Notes: generated by a model from the letters alone, not told the origin. A stretch of DNA of 64,000 nt from Vibrio gallaecicus (GCF_024347495.1 NZ_AP025490.1:372001-436000); one strand, 5' to 3'; positions 9,083 to 18,667 are shown, counted from the first letter of the stretch. Program-made: numbers and translations.

Positions 9083-9955
9083 TTATGCTTCTTTTTTAGT
9101 TGAATGCTTATCTAACTCAACTTTTTTCTGGTCTTTTTTATACAAGTTCTCAAAGCAGTAATTAGTTGCTTCGATATAGCCTTCAACGCTACCACAATCG
9201 AATCGGTTACCTTTAAACTTGTAAGCAAGGACGCAGCCTGATTTTGCTTGTTTCAATAAAGCGTCTGTTATTTGAATTTCGCCGCCTTTACCCGGTTCAG
9301 TCTGTTCTATCAACTCAAAGATATCAGGTGTCAAAATATAACGACCAATTATTGCAAGGTTACTTGGTGCTGTACCTTGTTCTGGCTTTTCCACCATATT
9401 TTCAACACGATAAATATCGTCTTTGATCATTTCACCTGAGATCACGCCATATTTGTGAGTTTCATCTTCAGGTACTTCCTGTACAGCAACAATTGAACAG
9501 CGAAAGTGTTTATATAAAGCAACCATTTGAGCTAGAACGCCTTGCTGTTCATTTACACATAAATCGTCTGCTAGCACTACAGCAAAAGGTTCATCACCAA
9601 CGAGTTCACGACCGGTTAAAATAGCATGCCCTAAACCTTTCATTTCACGTTGTCGAATATAGGTGAAGTTAGCGGCTTCAATTGTTTCTCTGATATTGAC
9701 CAACAGTTCTTCTTTGTTGGTACCACTGATTTGATGTTCAAGTTCGTAGTTCTTATCGAAATGATCCATGATCGAGTGCTTACCTCGACCGGTTACGATA
9801 CACATACCATTAATCCCAGCTTGAATCGCCTCCTCTACGCCATATTCGATAAGTGGTTTATTGACCACTGGCATCATTTCTTTTGGCATAGATTTCGTTG
9901 CTGGTAAGAATCGTGTACCGTAGCCTGCTGCAGGGAAAAGGCATTTATTAATCAT
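9083..9955 (-). CDS. galU: UTP--glucose-1-phosphate uridylyltransferase
   Basis: GalU makes UDP-glucose from UTP and glucose-1-phosphate for LPS, capsule and other glycans. The 290-residue protein has the nucleotidyltransferase motif FPAAGYGTRFLPATKSMPKEM at its N-terminus. It also has IVTGRGKHSI, the VVLADD metal-binding region, and VEKPEQGTAPSNLAIIGRY. Length and sequence fit bacterial GalU. It is followed by its own terminator and preceded by an extended -10 promoter, so it looks monocistronic. The last residues (DKHSTKKEA) are charged and variable, as usual. Confidence 0.97.
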   Translation of the reverse strand: MINKCLFPAAGYGTRFLPATKSMPKEMMPVVNKPLIEYGVEEAIQAGINGMCIVTGRGKHSIMDHFDKNYELEHQISGTNKEELLVNIRETIEAANFTYIRQREMKGLGHAILTGRELVGDEPFAVVLADDLCVNEQQGVLAQMVALYKHFRCSIVAVQEVPEDETHKYGVISGEMIKDDIYRVENMVEKPEQGTAPSNLAIIGRYILTPDIFELIEQTEPGKGGEIQITDALLKQAKSGCVLAYKFKGNRFDCGSVEGYIEATNYCFENLYKKDQKKVELDKHSTKKEA

Positions 9956-9992
9956 GGTAAGCTCTTTATCTATGGATGTTTTTATGTCTGAA

Positions 9993-10001
9993 ATTCTAGC
10001 A
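9993..10001 (-). promoter_or_regulatory. Candidate extended -10 promoter of galU
   Basis: On the minus strand TGC-TAGAAT forms an extended -10 element about 40 bp upstream of the galU start. No good -35 is visible, as is common with extended -10 promoters. Confidence 0.45.
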
Positions 10002-10061
10002 TATCCAATGTGAAATTTTCATGAGTATCAGAGAGCATTATTAATATTTCACTTAACTAAA

Positions 10062-10709
10062 TTAAGAAAGTAAATTCTGATTTGCCCACGCAATGGCTTG
10101 AACTCGGTTTTTGACTGCTAGTTTTCTAAATATCTGATAAAGGTGTGATTTGACGGTGAACTCACTAATAAATAAATCGTCTGCTATCTGAATGTTTGAT
10201 GAACCAGCTTGCAGGCACCGAAGTACTTGGAGCTCTCGAATCGTTAAGTCGACATTGGTTGGAGTGGTATTAGTATCCACAATATTTCGGTAATAAAAAA
10301 GAAGTTGGCTTGCAACTTGTCTAGGTAGCCAATTTTGACCGTCTATAATGGCATGCAACCCTTTTGCGATATCTTGTTGGTTACTGCCACTGTAAAACAA
10401 GCCCTTTAATATCCCAAAGACAATCAACTCCGCGGTCGTTAGCCTTTTCGTTACATTAAATAATATAATTTCATAGTGCTTCCAAATCACCGGAAGGTTT
10501 TCATAGTGATTGAGTAAGTTATCGAATTGTTTGTGATCGACAAGTAAAATTCTGTTTCTTTGTTTTTGGTTCACTAACAGCAGTTCATTAGGTGTAATCA
10601 GTTGCAATGGTACTGACATATGTTTCTTTATTTGATCCACATGCAAATAAACACTTTCAGGGTCTAAACATAAAAAATGAATAGTACGAGCATAACTGGA
10701 TTGTTTCAT
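10062..10709 (-). CDS. qstR: LuxR/FixJ-type regulator QstR (competence, TfoX and quorum-sensing dependent)
   Basis: This 215-residue protein has a response-regulator-like N-terminus without a clear phospho-acceptor pocket. It ends in a LuxR-type helix-turn-helix (LTIRELQVLRCLQAG...IADDLFISEFTVKSHLYQIFRKL) in the last 65 residues. Its place between galU and ssb is that of qstR (VC0396) in V. cholerae. There QstR works downstream of TfoX and HapR/LuxR to switch on competence genes such as comEA and type VI secretion. The gene name rests on position plus fold. The start at 10709 has AAAGG seven bases upstream; the in-frame ATG at 10769 has no ribosome site. Confidence 0.8.
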   Translation of the reverse strand: MKQSSYARTIHFLCLDPESVYLHVDQIKKHMSVPLQLITPNELLLVNQKQRNRILLVDHKQFDNLLNHYENLPVIWKHYEIILFNVTKRLTTAELIVFGILKGLFYSGSNQQDIAKGLHAIIDGQNWLPRQVASQLLFYYRNIVDTNTTPTNVDLTIRELQVLRCLQAGSSNIQIADDLFISEFTVKSHLYQIFRKLAVKNRVQAIAWANQNLLS

Positions 10710-10986
10710 TGAGTAACCTTTGGAATGAGCAGTCAGAATACGTTGGCATTCAATCGTTCCATTCTCCATATGAGACTTAATGACTTGCGTTGCATATCAA
10801 TGCGAAAAGTAAATGTGTGGTTTGTTAGTTGCTTTTTGAGTTACACACCTCTGAAAATCATGATTTATTAGGCTTTTATTTTTTGGTTTCTGACAAGTGT
10901 CGGATTGCGATTTATCAGTGTAGAAAAGCATGCTATTCTTGGTCGCTAAAAATTTTATGACACTATGAATTTAGACGGAGCAAATC

Positions 10987-11544
10987 ATGGCTAGCCGTGG
11001 AGTTAACAAAGTTATATTGGTGGGTAACCTAGGTAATGACCCAGAAATTCGTTACATGCCAAATGGTGGTGCGGTAGCGAACATTACGATTGCAACGTCA
11101 GAATCATGGCGTGACAAAGCAACAGGCGAGCAACGCGAAAAAACAGAATGGCACCGTGTTGCTTTGTTTGGCAAGCTAGCTGAAGTGGCTGGTGAGTACT
11201 TGCGTAAAGGTTCTCAAGTTTACATTGAAGGTCAACTTCAAACGCGTAAATGGCAAGATCAGAGCGGTCAGGATCGTTACACTACAGAAGTTGTTGTTCA
11301 AGGCTTCAACGGTGTAATGCAAATGCTTGGCGGTCGTGCGCAAGGTGGTGCTCCTGCTCAAGGCGGCATGGGGCAACAGCAACAAGGTGGTTGGGGTCAA
11401 CCGCAACAGCCTGCTGTTCAGCAGCAACAACAGCAGCAATATAATGCCCCTGCTCAACAAAAGGCACCGCAGCAAGCTCCTCAACAAGCTCAGCCGCAAT
11501 ACAATGAGCCACCTATGGATTTTGATGACGATATTCCGTTCTAA
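10987..11544 (+). CDS. ssb: Single-stranded DNA-binding protein
   Basis: SSB coats single-stranded DNA in replication, repair and recombination and recruits partners through its tail. The 185-residue protein starts [20 protein letters not shown] and has the OB-fold of about 110 residues. It then has a long Gly/Gln-rich linker (residues about 115-170, with a run of seven Gln) and the acidic partner-binding tip MDFDDDIPF. The ribosome site GGAG lies seven bases before the ATG. I see no LexA operator upstream, unlike E. coli, where ssb shares one with uvrA. A strong terminator follows. Its neighbour qstR controls DNA uptake, a process in which SSB also acts. Confidence 0.98.
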   Translation: MASRGVNKVILVGNLGNDPEIRYMPNGGAVANITIATSESWRDKATGEQREKTEWHRVALFGKLAEVAGEYLRKGSQVYIEGQLQTRKWQDQSGQDRYTTEVVVQGFNGVMQMLGGRAQGGAPAQGGMGQQQQGGWGQPQQPAVQQQQQQQYNAPAQQKAPQQAPQQAQPQYNEPPMDFDDDIPF

Positions 11545-11593
11545 ATCTTACACTTTTAATTAAATGTAATCGAAGATTCATTGCTAAGAATGG

Positions 11594-11620
11594 AAAAGCC
11601 GCGTTCATCGCGGCTTTTTG
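11594..11620 (+). terminator. ssb intrinsic terminator
   Basis: The 10-bp stem AAAAGCCGCG / CGCGGCTTTT (11594-11603 / 11609-11618) has a 5-nt loop and a T-run. Confidence 0.9.
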
Positions 11621-11712
11621 TTATCCAAAGTTGTTCACGCTTTGTTTACAACTGCATCTATAGTATAAGTAGCAATACGGTATAGTGTGAGTTGAAAAGG
11701 ATTTCGTTATTC

Positions 11713-13704
11713 ATGAGATATACCCCAACGCTGAAGTTGAGCACAAGATTAATTGCATTTGTCACTGTTATCGTTATTAGTGCAATGTTTATCCTCTTTA
11801 TTGGGGGAACATTATCTTTTAAGCGAATAGGTCAGGAATACTTAAATCATTATTTGGTGGGTATTGTTGAAGTCGTGGATAAAGAAATGGAAGATCCTGA
11901 TGCCGCCTATTCTATGCAGCGCTGGATGCCTAAAATGTTGCAAGCAAGCAACATTGTTGAAATGACCCTTTCAAACTCAACTGGTATTGTGTACCGGTTC
12001 AAAAATACGTCCCCCAGAATTGATTCAAATCGTCTTTATGAAGAAACATTTACCCTAGATCGGAATGAAGGCTATCAAATATCATTTAAAGCACTCCCTC
12101 CCTATATAGGTTACAGCTATTCGTTAGAAGCTATGTGGTCTATTACCCTAGCCGTTGCTCTTATCATTTTTTGCTTAGCTCGGGGTGTTCAATGGCTAAA
12201 AGAGCAATTACTTGGCTCTGAAATGTTAGAAGAACGTGGTCGTATGATCTTAGCTGGGCAAGTTGAAGCCCATGCCAAAGGAGATTTAAGAGAGTGGCCC
12301 TATACTGCTAGTGAAGCTTTAGATGTGCTTATTGATGAGCTACAAGATGCTCGTCAAGAACGAAGCCGCTTTGATACTTTCATACGAACACAAACCTTCC
12401 TCGATAAGCTCACAGGAACGGCTAACCGAGTTTTGTTTGATAATAAGCTTGAATCAGCACTATTAGAAAGTGGGGCGAGAGGTGGCATTCTCTTAATCCG
12501 TCTCGAAGAGTGGGAACAAATCTGTGAAGAAAATGATAAGCATGTCGCGGATGAATTTATTATTGAAGTTGGTGGGATACTCTCGAATATTGTTCAGCGT
12601 TATCCTGATGTTATCTTTTCTCGATATTATGATGCAGACTTTGCGGTATTCATCCCCCATCAAGGCAGTAAAGACATTGCAGCATTAGCATCCCAATGTT
12701 TAAGGCAGCTTGAAAAAGTAACACCACCTAAGCCACTAGATTCGGATAATTGGTGCCATATTGGCGTCACTATGTATTGGGAAGGTGAGCGACATAGCTT
12801 AATAATGGATGAAGCCGAGACAGCATTAAAAAGTGCTCAGCTAGAACAAGTTAATAATTGGAGTCGTTACCCTAAAAAAAGTAGGAGTGAATTCGACAGA
12901 GGCAGTGTTCGCTGGAGAACATTATTTGATACTGCGCTACAACCGAATAATTTAGTCATTTTCACACAACCTTGCTACTTGCTTTCAAATATCAATCAGC
13001 CAGTAGAGTTACATCAAGAAGTATTTGCCCGAATTCAAGATCCTGAGAAAGGTCTATTAAAGGCTTCGCGATTTATGTCGGCGATTGAGCAGGTGGGGTA
13101 TGAATCTCAGATGGATAGATCTATCCTTATGTTATTGCTTAATAAGTTGAAAGATTCACCTCAATCAATATGTTACTCTATAAACTTGAATGTTGTACCG
13201 TTTTCCAACAAACGGTATTTCAAATGGTTTAGAAATGAGTTATTACAGCTAACAACTACAATGCGAAGTCAATTGAGCTTTGAGTTTCCGGAAGGGCGTT
13301 TAATTCAGCACCTTGATTACATGAGACCTGTAGTGAAAATGCTTTCAGGGCTGGGTTGTACCGTTATTGTCGGTCAAGCAGGTAGAACGATTGTAAGCAC
13401 TCACTATATTAAAGACCTAAAGGTTGATTATTTAAAGCTACATAGAAGTTTGATCAAAAAAATAGATCGCAGACACGAAAACCAATTGTTTGTTAGAAGC
13501 CTGATTGGGGCGTGTGGAAGTTCTTCAACTAAAGTTATAGCTGTAGGTGTTGAAAGTAAGCAAGAACAAGAAACTTTAATTGAACTAGGTGTACATGGCT
13601 CACAAGGGCGATATTTCTCAGAAGAGAGACAAATTATTCCTGCTCCTCAACTTGAATCTGTGGTTAAGTTAGGGCGAAGAAATCGATGGCGTAAGAGTAA
13701 GTAA
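11713..13704 (+). CDS. csrD: CsrD (MshH), degenerate GGDEF-EAL RNase E specificity factor
   Basis: CsrD targets the small RNAs CsrB/C for RNase E decay and so raises free CsrA; in V. cholerae the gene is also called mshH. The protein (663 aa from the ATG at 11713) has an N-terminal membrane segment (about residues 11-34), a periplasmic region and a second membrane segment near residue 145. A HAMP-like linker and the GGDEF-like and EAL-like domains follow. Both catalytic motifs are degenerate: the GGDEF site is replaced by YYDADFAVFI and the EAL site by EVFARI. It is therefore unlikely to make or break c-di-GMP. A TTG at 11692 could extend it by seven residues. It sits seven bases upstream of mshI. 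Confidence 0.88.
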   Translation: MRYTPTLKLSTRLIAFVTVIVISAMFILFIGGTLSFKRIGQEYLNHYLVGIVEVVDKEMEDPDAAYSMQRWMPKMLQASNIVEMTLSNSTGIVYRFKNTSPRIDSNRLYEETFTLDRNEGYQISFKALPPYIGYSYSLEAMWSITLAVALIIFCLARGVQWLKEQLLGSEMLEERGRMILAGQVEAHAKGDLREWPYTASEALDVLIDELQDARQERSRFDTFIRTQTFLDKLTGTANRVLFDNKLESALLESGARGGILLIRLEEWEQICEENDKHVADEFIIEVGGILSNIVQRYPDVIFSRYYDADFAVFIPHQGSKDIAALASQCLRQLEKVTPPKPLDSDNWCHIGVTMYWEGERHSLIMDEAETALKSAQLEQVNNWSRYPKKSRSEFDRGSVRWRTLFDTALQPNNLVIFTQPCYLLSNINQPVELHQEVFARIQDPEKGLLKASRFMSAIEQVGYESQMDRSILMLLLNKLKDSPQSICYSINLNVVPFSNKRYFKWFRNELLQLTTTMRSQLSFEFPEGRLIQHLDYMRPVVKMLSGLGCTVIVGQAGRTIVSTHYIKDLKVDYLKLHRSLIKKIDRRHENQLFVRSLIGACGSSSTKVIAVGVESKQEQETLIELGVHGSQGRYFSEERQIIPAPQLESVVKLGRRNRWRKSK

Positions 13705-13711
13705 TTATACA

Positions 13712-15154
13712 ATGAACTTAAAATCGATATTAGATAAAATTAAGCCGACTAAAGGAAAAATCCAAGCTCAGACCGTTATGGTTCAGCCTGAGGCTGTCTA
13801 CGCGTCATCGAATGAAGAAACCCCCGCACCTTTAGTTACTTCTACACAAAACGGCGATTGGGAGTCCGCGCTTGAACTACAGTTAAAAAGCGAAGGGTTT
13901 AAAGGCAATAAAGCTCGAATAATTCTGGGTTCAACTTTTTATCAAACGTACCAAATTGAAAAGCCAGAAGTTCCAGAAAGCGAATGGCCGGTCGCGCTTC
14001 CGTTTTTATTAAAAGATTTGATCAGTGAAAAAGTGACAGAGATTGTTGCTAATGCTGTCGCACTCCCTACAAGCAATAAGTTACAAGTCTATGTCCTGTC
14101 TAAAAAGATACTCAATAAACTTGTTCATATCTCAAACGAATCAGGTATTGAACTTGAATGTGTCGTGCCTGAAGATGAGATTTGGGGACATGCCGCCGGC
14201 GAATTATCTAACTTCATTTTACTTCAGCGCAGTAAAAATGGTCACTTTAAACTTGGTGCGTATGTAGAGCATACAGTTTGTTTCCAACGAACTATTCGTA
14301 GTGTTACCCCCCCGTTAACTGGTGTTGCGTCGAGTGCACTTCAACTTGATGGTCTAGCTCTTGAGTTACAGCGTTCAATTGATTACCTGTCTTCCCAAAT
14401 AAAAGGCACGCAGCTTCATCAACTTAAGATCTGTTGTGATGAAGAAGATGAAGAAGAACTACAAAGTGTATTAAATGATACGCTGAGTTCCCAAGTATCT
14501 CGATTAACAGAAGTGAACAGAGAAAGTTCTGGAAGCTTTCTTATTGCAATTGCTGAGACAATCCCAGATACGAAGGTCAACCTATATCCAACTCACCTTC
14601 GCCCTAAGAAAGAATACTTTACACTGGCGAACGTCGTCGGGAGTTGGCTGGCGATCATTATAGTTTCTTTAAGTAGTTATGCTTATGTTCACTTTGAAGC
14701 CGAATCTTTAAATAAAAAATTGGTTATTGAAAGGGCTGAATCCCGAAGCCTCAATCAACAAGTGAGCCAATTGAAAGCAGAACTTGTGCAACATAAACCT
14801 TCGCCTGAAAAAGTCGCAGCAGTTGCTCGGTTAAAGCGTGAGATTCAGTCGAAGCAAGATGCGTTAACCGCGGTTGGGGAATATGATGAGTCTCAAAAAA
14901 TTGGTTACTCTGGAGTGATGACAGCATTGGCTCAGCTTGGTCGTAATGACATCTCGGTTTCACATATTTATATGAGTAGTGATACTTTAGATTTAGCGGG
15001 CTACGCTCGAAATGCTGATGTTATTCCTAATTGGGTTGGTCAGTTTAAAGGGCAAATGGACTTAGTCGGTCGTGCCTTTGAAACACTTAAAATAGGCAGA
15101 ACGGAACAAGATATCATTACTTTTGAATTACGTACTCGTAGGGAGAAACAGTAA
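13712..15154 (+). CDS. mshI: MSHA biogenesis protein MshI (PilM/PilN-like)
   Basis: This is an inner-membrane assembly protein of the MSHA type IV pilus. The first 300 residues resemble the PilM-like actin-fold module. One membrane segment (about residues 307-328, GSWLAIIIVSLSSYAYVHF) leads into a periplasmic PilN-like part with a coiled-coil (residues about 335-375). It thus looks like a PilM-PilN fusion, the usual form in MSHA systems. It overlaps mshJ by one base (TAATG), so the two are translationally coupled. Assignment rests on position at the head of the msh cluster and this topology. Confidence 0.88.
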   Translation: MNLKSILDKIKPTKGKIQAQTVMVQPEAVYASSNEETPAPLVTSTQNGDWESALELQLKSEGFKGNKARIILGSTFYQTYQIEKPEVPESEWPVALPFLLKDLISEKVTEIVANAVALPTSNKLQVYVLSKKILNKLVHISNESGIELECVVPEDEIWGHAAGELSNFILLQRSKNGHFKLGAYVEHTVCFQRTIRSVTPPLTGVASSALQLDGLALELQRSIDYLSSQIKGTQLHQLKICCDEEDEEELQSVLNDTLSSQVSRLTEVNRESSGSFLIAIAETIPDTKVNLYPTHLRPKKEYFTLANVVGSWLAIIIVSLSSYAYVHFEAESLNKKLVIERAESRSLNQQVSQLKAELVQHKPSPEKVAAVARLKREIQSKQDALTAVGEYDESQKIGYSGVMTALAQLGRNDISVSHIYMSSDTLDLAGYARNADVIPNWVGQFKGQMDLVGRAFETLKIGRTEQDIITFELRTRREKQ

Positions 15155-15801
15155 TGCAGCAGTGGACGGTAATCAGCGATAAGTTTTTAGCATTGAGTTC
15201 ACGAGAGAAGTGGTTAGTGACATTGTGTGGTGTCATTGGTTTGTCTTTAGTGCTCTTTACTTTGGTGTTTGAACCGGCTTATAAAAGCTTACAAGCGAGT
15301 AAAATTGAGCATCGGAATTTGGTTCAAGGTAACCAAAGGTTACAAGGTGAACTTTTAGTATTGCAAGCGAAGTTGAAAAGAAACCCCGACAAAGACATTG
15401 ATATTGAGTACAAAAATCTATTAGTTCAAAGCCAAGACCTATCGATGAAATTAGCTGAAGTGATTGATGGTCTTATTACTCCAACTCAAATGACAGATTT
15501 GCTTGAAAGTGTTTTATCTTCAGGCAAAAAGTTAAAATTAGTGTCATTGGAATCATTAAAGCCTGAGTCCATTTCAAATCAAAAATCTGCAAGTGATCAG
15601 TCAGGGTACTTCCTCCACCCGGTTCGTATGGAGCTCACTGGGAGCTATTTTGATATCGCAGCTTACCTGCAGGCGTTGGAGGCTTTACCTGTTCAGTATT
15701 ATTGGCGAAACTTTCAATACACAGTTGAAGAGTATCCAAATGCTAGGCTAGTTTTTGAAGTTTATACCTTAGGCACAAGGCAGGAGTTTATCGGTGGTTA
15801 A
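15154..15801 (+). CDS. mshJ: MSHA biogenesis protein MshJ (PilO-like)
   Basis: The 215-residue bitopic inner-membrane protein has a short cytoplasmic N-terminus and one membrane segment (about residues 20-40). A coiled-coil (about 45-95) and a small alpha/beta periplasmic domain follow, which is the PilO/GspM plan. It would pair with the MshI periplasmic part in the alignment subcomplex. It begins at the stop of mshI and overlaps mshK by eight bases, so it lies inside one operon. Confidence 0.86.
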   Translation: MQQWTVISDKFLALSSREKWLVTLCGVIGLSLVLFTLVFEPAYKSLQASKIEHRNLVQGNQRLQGELLVLQAKLKRNPDKDIDIEYKNLLVQSQDLSMKLAEVIDGLITPTQMTDLLESVLSSGKKLKLVSLESLKPESISNQKSASDQSGYFLHPVRMELTGSYFDIAAYLQALEALPVQYYWRNFQYTVEEYPNARLVFEVYTLGTRQEFIGG

Positions 15802-16129
15802 AGTATTCGCATTTATGGTATTGGTGACTTCTCAAATTGCGTGGGCAGAGCAAGACCCAACTGCACCACTTGGTTGGATGGTACCTAATCAACCCCAATC
15901 TAAACCTGTACAAAAGAAATCAGTGAACTATCGACTGCCCACGTTACAAAGCATTGTTTGTAAAGGTGAACTACCTTGTTATGCCGTATTGAATGATGAA
16001 ATACTTTCTCAAGGTGAGGCTGTTCGAGGCTATCGAATAAAAGAAATAAACCCAGAATACGTCACTCTGCAGAGAAACTCTAAACAGTGGAAGTTGGAAA
16101 TGTTCTCTTTAGATATTAAGAATAATTAA
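15794..16129 (+). CDS. mshK: MSHA biogenesis protein MshK (PilP-like)
   Basis: The 111-residue secreted protein has a signal peptide (cleavage likely after AWA, residue 18) and a DPTAPLGW motif. A small beta domain follows, as in PilP-type pilotin/alignment proteins that contact the secretin. The start is a GTG at 15794, supported by AGGAG seven bases upstream inside mshJ. Two cysteines (VCKGELPCYA) may form a short disulfide loop. It is placed between mshJ and mshL as in other vibrios. Confidence 0.84.
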   Translation: MVKVFAFMVLVTSQIAWAEQDPTAPLGWMVPNQPQSKPVQKKSVNYRLPTLQSIVCKGELPCYAVLNDEILSQGEAVRGYRIKEINPEYVTLQRNSKQWKLEMFSLDIKNN

Positions 16130-16144
16130 GGTTTGAGTGAAAAA

Positions 16145-17809
16145 ATGCGAAAACTTGTCGTTGCAATCATAATCTCATCTTTAGCTGGCTGTTCAATGGG
16201 GCATCGTGATCCTGTTGAGATCAAAGAAGCCCTAAATGAATCTATTAATGAAGCTAACAGTCGAGCACTACAAGAGCTTCCATCGTCTGTACAAGATGAT
16301 TTAATGCCTGAATTAGAGGCGGATACTGGTGGACGTAATACTGAGCTCGTTAAACGCTTCCGAATCCAAGCAAAAGATGTCGATGCTCGTACATTTTTTG
16401 CGAGCTTAGTGAAAGGAACAGAGTTTAGCGCAGCGATTCACCCAAGTGTCTCTGGTCGAGTTACGGTAAACCTAACAGACGTAACGCTTGATGAAGTCTT
16501 GAGTGTTATACAAGACATGTATGGTTATGATATTGAAAAGCGTGGCAAAGTCATTCAGATCTATCCAGCAGGCTTACGCACGGTCACTATTCCAGTTGAT
16601 TACCTGCAAGTAAAGAGAACTGGACGTTCATTAACGACTATAACTACAGGCACAGTAAGTAATTCAGATTCTAGTTCTTCGAGTTCGAGCTCAAGTTCAA
16701 ACTCGAACTCTTCTAACTCATCAAACTCTTCATCAAGCAGTACCGCTACTGGCGGAACTGAAATTGAAACGACTTCAGAAAGTGATTTTTGGCCTCAGCT
16801 AGAAACGGCTGTTTCTCAACTTATTGGTTCTGGTGATGGTCAAAGTGTAGTGGTTACACCGCAAGCGAGCGTTATTACCGTAAGGGCGTATCCAGACGAG
16901 ATTCGAGAGGTGCGTCAATTCCTAGGTATTTCCCAGAAGCGTCTACAGCGTCAGGTGATACTTGAAGCTAAGATTCTAGAAGTGACATTAAGTGACGGCT
17001 ATCAGCAAGGAATTAACTGGACGAAAATGTTCTCATCTGGTGGTACAAATTACACGATTGGTGCCGGTTCTATAGTTAAAGATACCGCGGGTGCTATTGT
17101 ACCTTCCACTCTTCCTGGTCTAGATGCTATTGGCGCGGCACTTGGGGGACAGTCCAATATTGTGATCTCCAGTGGCAGTTTTGAAGCTGTGCTGAGCTTT
17201 ATGGATACTCAAGGTGACTTAAACGTACTCTCTAGCCCAAGAGTGACTGCTTCCAATAATCAAAAAGCCGTAATTAAAGTCGGTACTGATGAATACTATG
17301 TGACTGACCTATCAAGCTCTGTTGGCAGCGGAGATAATGCGAACGTGGCACCTGAAGTTGAATTGACGCCGTTTTTCTCTGGTATCTCTCTTGATGTGAC
17401 TCCGCAAATTGATGATAAAGGGAACGTATTTTTACATGTACATCCAGCGGTTATTGAAGTGGAAGAAGAGACCAAGCAGCTTAACTTAGGTTCATCTACG
17501 GGTGATGTTATTTTGCCTCTTGCTAAAAGCTCTATTCGAGAATCAGATTCAGTGATTCGAGCTCGAGATGGTGATGTAGTTGTGATCGGTGGCTTGATGA
17601 AATCGAATAACTCCGAAATAGTGTCGAAAGTTCCTTTCTTAGGTGATATTCCAGCTCTAGGGCATCTATTTAGAAATACTTCTCAAATCACTCAAAAAAC
17701 TGAACTTGTTATCTTGTTAAAGCCGACGATTGTTGGTGTTAATACATGGCAAAAAGAGTTAGAACGCTCTCGTGATTTGCTTCAACAATGGTTTCCTGAT
17801 GAAGAGTAG
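16145..17809 (+). CDS. mshL: MSHA outer-membrane secretin MshL
   Basis: MshL is the outer-membrane channel for the pilus (PilQ/GspD secretin family). From the ATG at 16145 (554 aa) the protein starts with a lipoprotein signal ending in LAGC, so it is probably lipid-anchored at Cys-16. N-domains follow (residues about 70-160), then a Ser/Asn-rich linker (about residues 175-205), and the secretin core with VLSSPRVTASNNQKAVIKVG, VTPQIDDKGNVFLHVHP and VVIGGLMKSN. A TTG at 16133 would add four residues but has its ribosome site too close. The linker is highly repetitive in protein, though its serine codons are mixed. Confidence 0.94.
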   Translation: MRKLVVAIIISSLAGCSMGHRDPVEIKEALNESINEANSRALQELPSSVQDDLMPELEADTGGRNTELVKRFRIQAKDVDARTFFASLVKGTEFSAAIHPSVSGRVTVNLTDVTLDEVLSVIQDMYGYDIEKRGKVIQIYPAGLRTVTIPVDYLQVKRTGRSLTTITTGTVSNSDSSSSSSSSSSNSNSSNSSNSSSSSTATGGTEIETTSESDFWPQLETAVSQLIGSGDGQSVVVTPQASVITVRAYPDEIREVRQFLGISQKRLQRQVILEAKILEVTLSDGYQQGINWTKMFSSGGTNYTIGAGSIVKDTAGAIVPSTLPGLDAIGAALGGQSNIVISSGSFEAVLSFMDTQGDLNVLSSPRVTASNNQKAVIKVGTDEYYVTDLSSSVGSGDNANVAPEVELTPFFSGISLDVTPQIDDKGNVFLHVHPAVIEVEEETKQLNLGSSTGDVILPLAKSSIRESDSVIRARDGDVVVIGGLMKSNNSEIVSKVPFLGDIPALGHLFRNTSQITQKTELVILLKPTIVGVNTWQKELERSRDLLQQWFPDEE

Positions 17810-17825
17810 AGGTTAATTCTACTGA

Positions 17826-18665
17826 ATGTATCAATCTCACTTTGGTTTTGAGCGTCAGCCCTTTGCGTTAACGCCTAATACGGACTTGTTTTACGGATTG
17901 CCTCCTCATTTTGAGGCAATTCAAACCGTAATCTCAGCATTAAAGATGGGAGAAGGGGTTATCAAAGTCACTGGTGAAGTGGGGACTGGTAAGACAATGG
18001 TTTGCAGAATGTTAGTTAACCATCTGCAAGAATCATCAGCACTTATTTACCTACCTAACCCTGTATTATCCGGTGCTGTTTTAAGACAAGCAGTCGCGAC
18101 AGAATTAGGCTTGAGCATTGAGAATGAAGTGACAATTGTCGATGAAATTCAGCACAAGTTGATTGAGCTGCATAAAGCAGGAAGAAGGGCTGTTGCGGTG
18201 TTAGATGAGGCTCAGGTTCTTTCTGATGAAACGCTGGAAACACTGCGATTATTTGGCAATTTAGAAACTGAAGATGAAAAATTACTTCAACTTGTTTTGC
18301 TAGGACAACCGGAGTTAGATGAGCGGCTAGAAGCCCATCATTTACGGCAATTTCGGCAAAGGATAAGTTTTAGCTCTAAGCTGAGATCATTAAAACTTGA
18401 TGAAACGGTAGCCTATATTGGTAACCGTATTGAAAAATCTGGCGGGAATGATGGTGTGTTTACGTTAAGCCATAAAAAAGCGATATGGCGCTCTTCTCGT
18501 GGGATACCAAGGCTAATCAACCAACTTTGTCATAAAGCGCTCTTACTTTGTTATAGCGAGCAGAAAGATAAAGTTGAGAATCAACATTTATTTATAGCAA
18601 TGCATGAAACCTATGATGTGGCTAAGCCTAAATTTAAAACCCCAATGTTGTGGGGATGGGATTAA
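17826..18665 (+). CDS. mshM: MSHA biogenesis ATPase MshM (ExeA-like AAA protein)
   Basis: This 279-residue AAA ATPase is of the ExeA/GspA family. It has Walker A GEVGTGKT (residues 50-57) and Walker B VLDEAQ (residues 125-130), followed by FGNLETEDEKLLQLVLLGQPELDE. A typical RGIPRLINQLCHKALL sensor region lies near the C-terminus. Relatives help insert or organise the secretin in the envelope. It lies between mshL and mshN and overlaps neither. Confidence 0.9.
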   Translation: MYQSHFGFERQPFALTPNTDLFYGLPPHFEAIQTVISALKMGEGVIKVTGEVGTGKTMVCRMLVNHLQESSALIYLPNPVLSGAVLRQAVATELGLSIENEVTIVDEIQHKLIELHKAGRRAVAVLDEAQVLSDETLETLRLFGNLETEDEKLLQLVLLGQPELDERLEAHHLRQFRQRISFSSKLRSLKLDETVAYIGNRIEKSGGNDGVFTLSHKKAIWRSSRGIPRLINQLCHKALLLCYSEQKDKVENQHLFIAMHETYDVAKPKFKTPMLWGWD

Positions 18666-18667
18666 CT

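Noticed and set aside
10770..10986. LexA operator shared by ssb
   Set aside because: No CTGT-N8-ACAG-like site is present; the GACA-AG-TGTC sequence near 10893 has the wrong arms and spacing.
11176..11563. Several open frames on both strands within ssb
   Set aside because: They are shadows caused by the Gln-rich CAA/CAG repeats of the SSB linker; only the SSB frame has known domains and a ribosome site.
16660..16760. Frameshift or assembly error in the mshL Ser-rich stretch
   Set aside because: The frame is continuous, the secretin core follows in frame, and serine codons are mixed rather than a single slippage-prone repeat.
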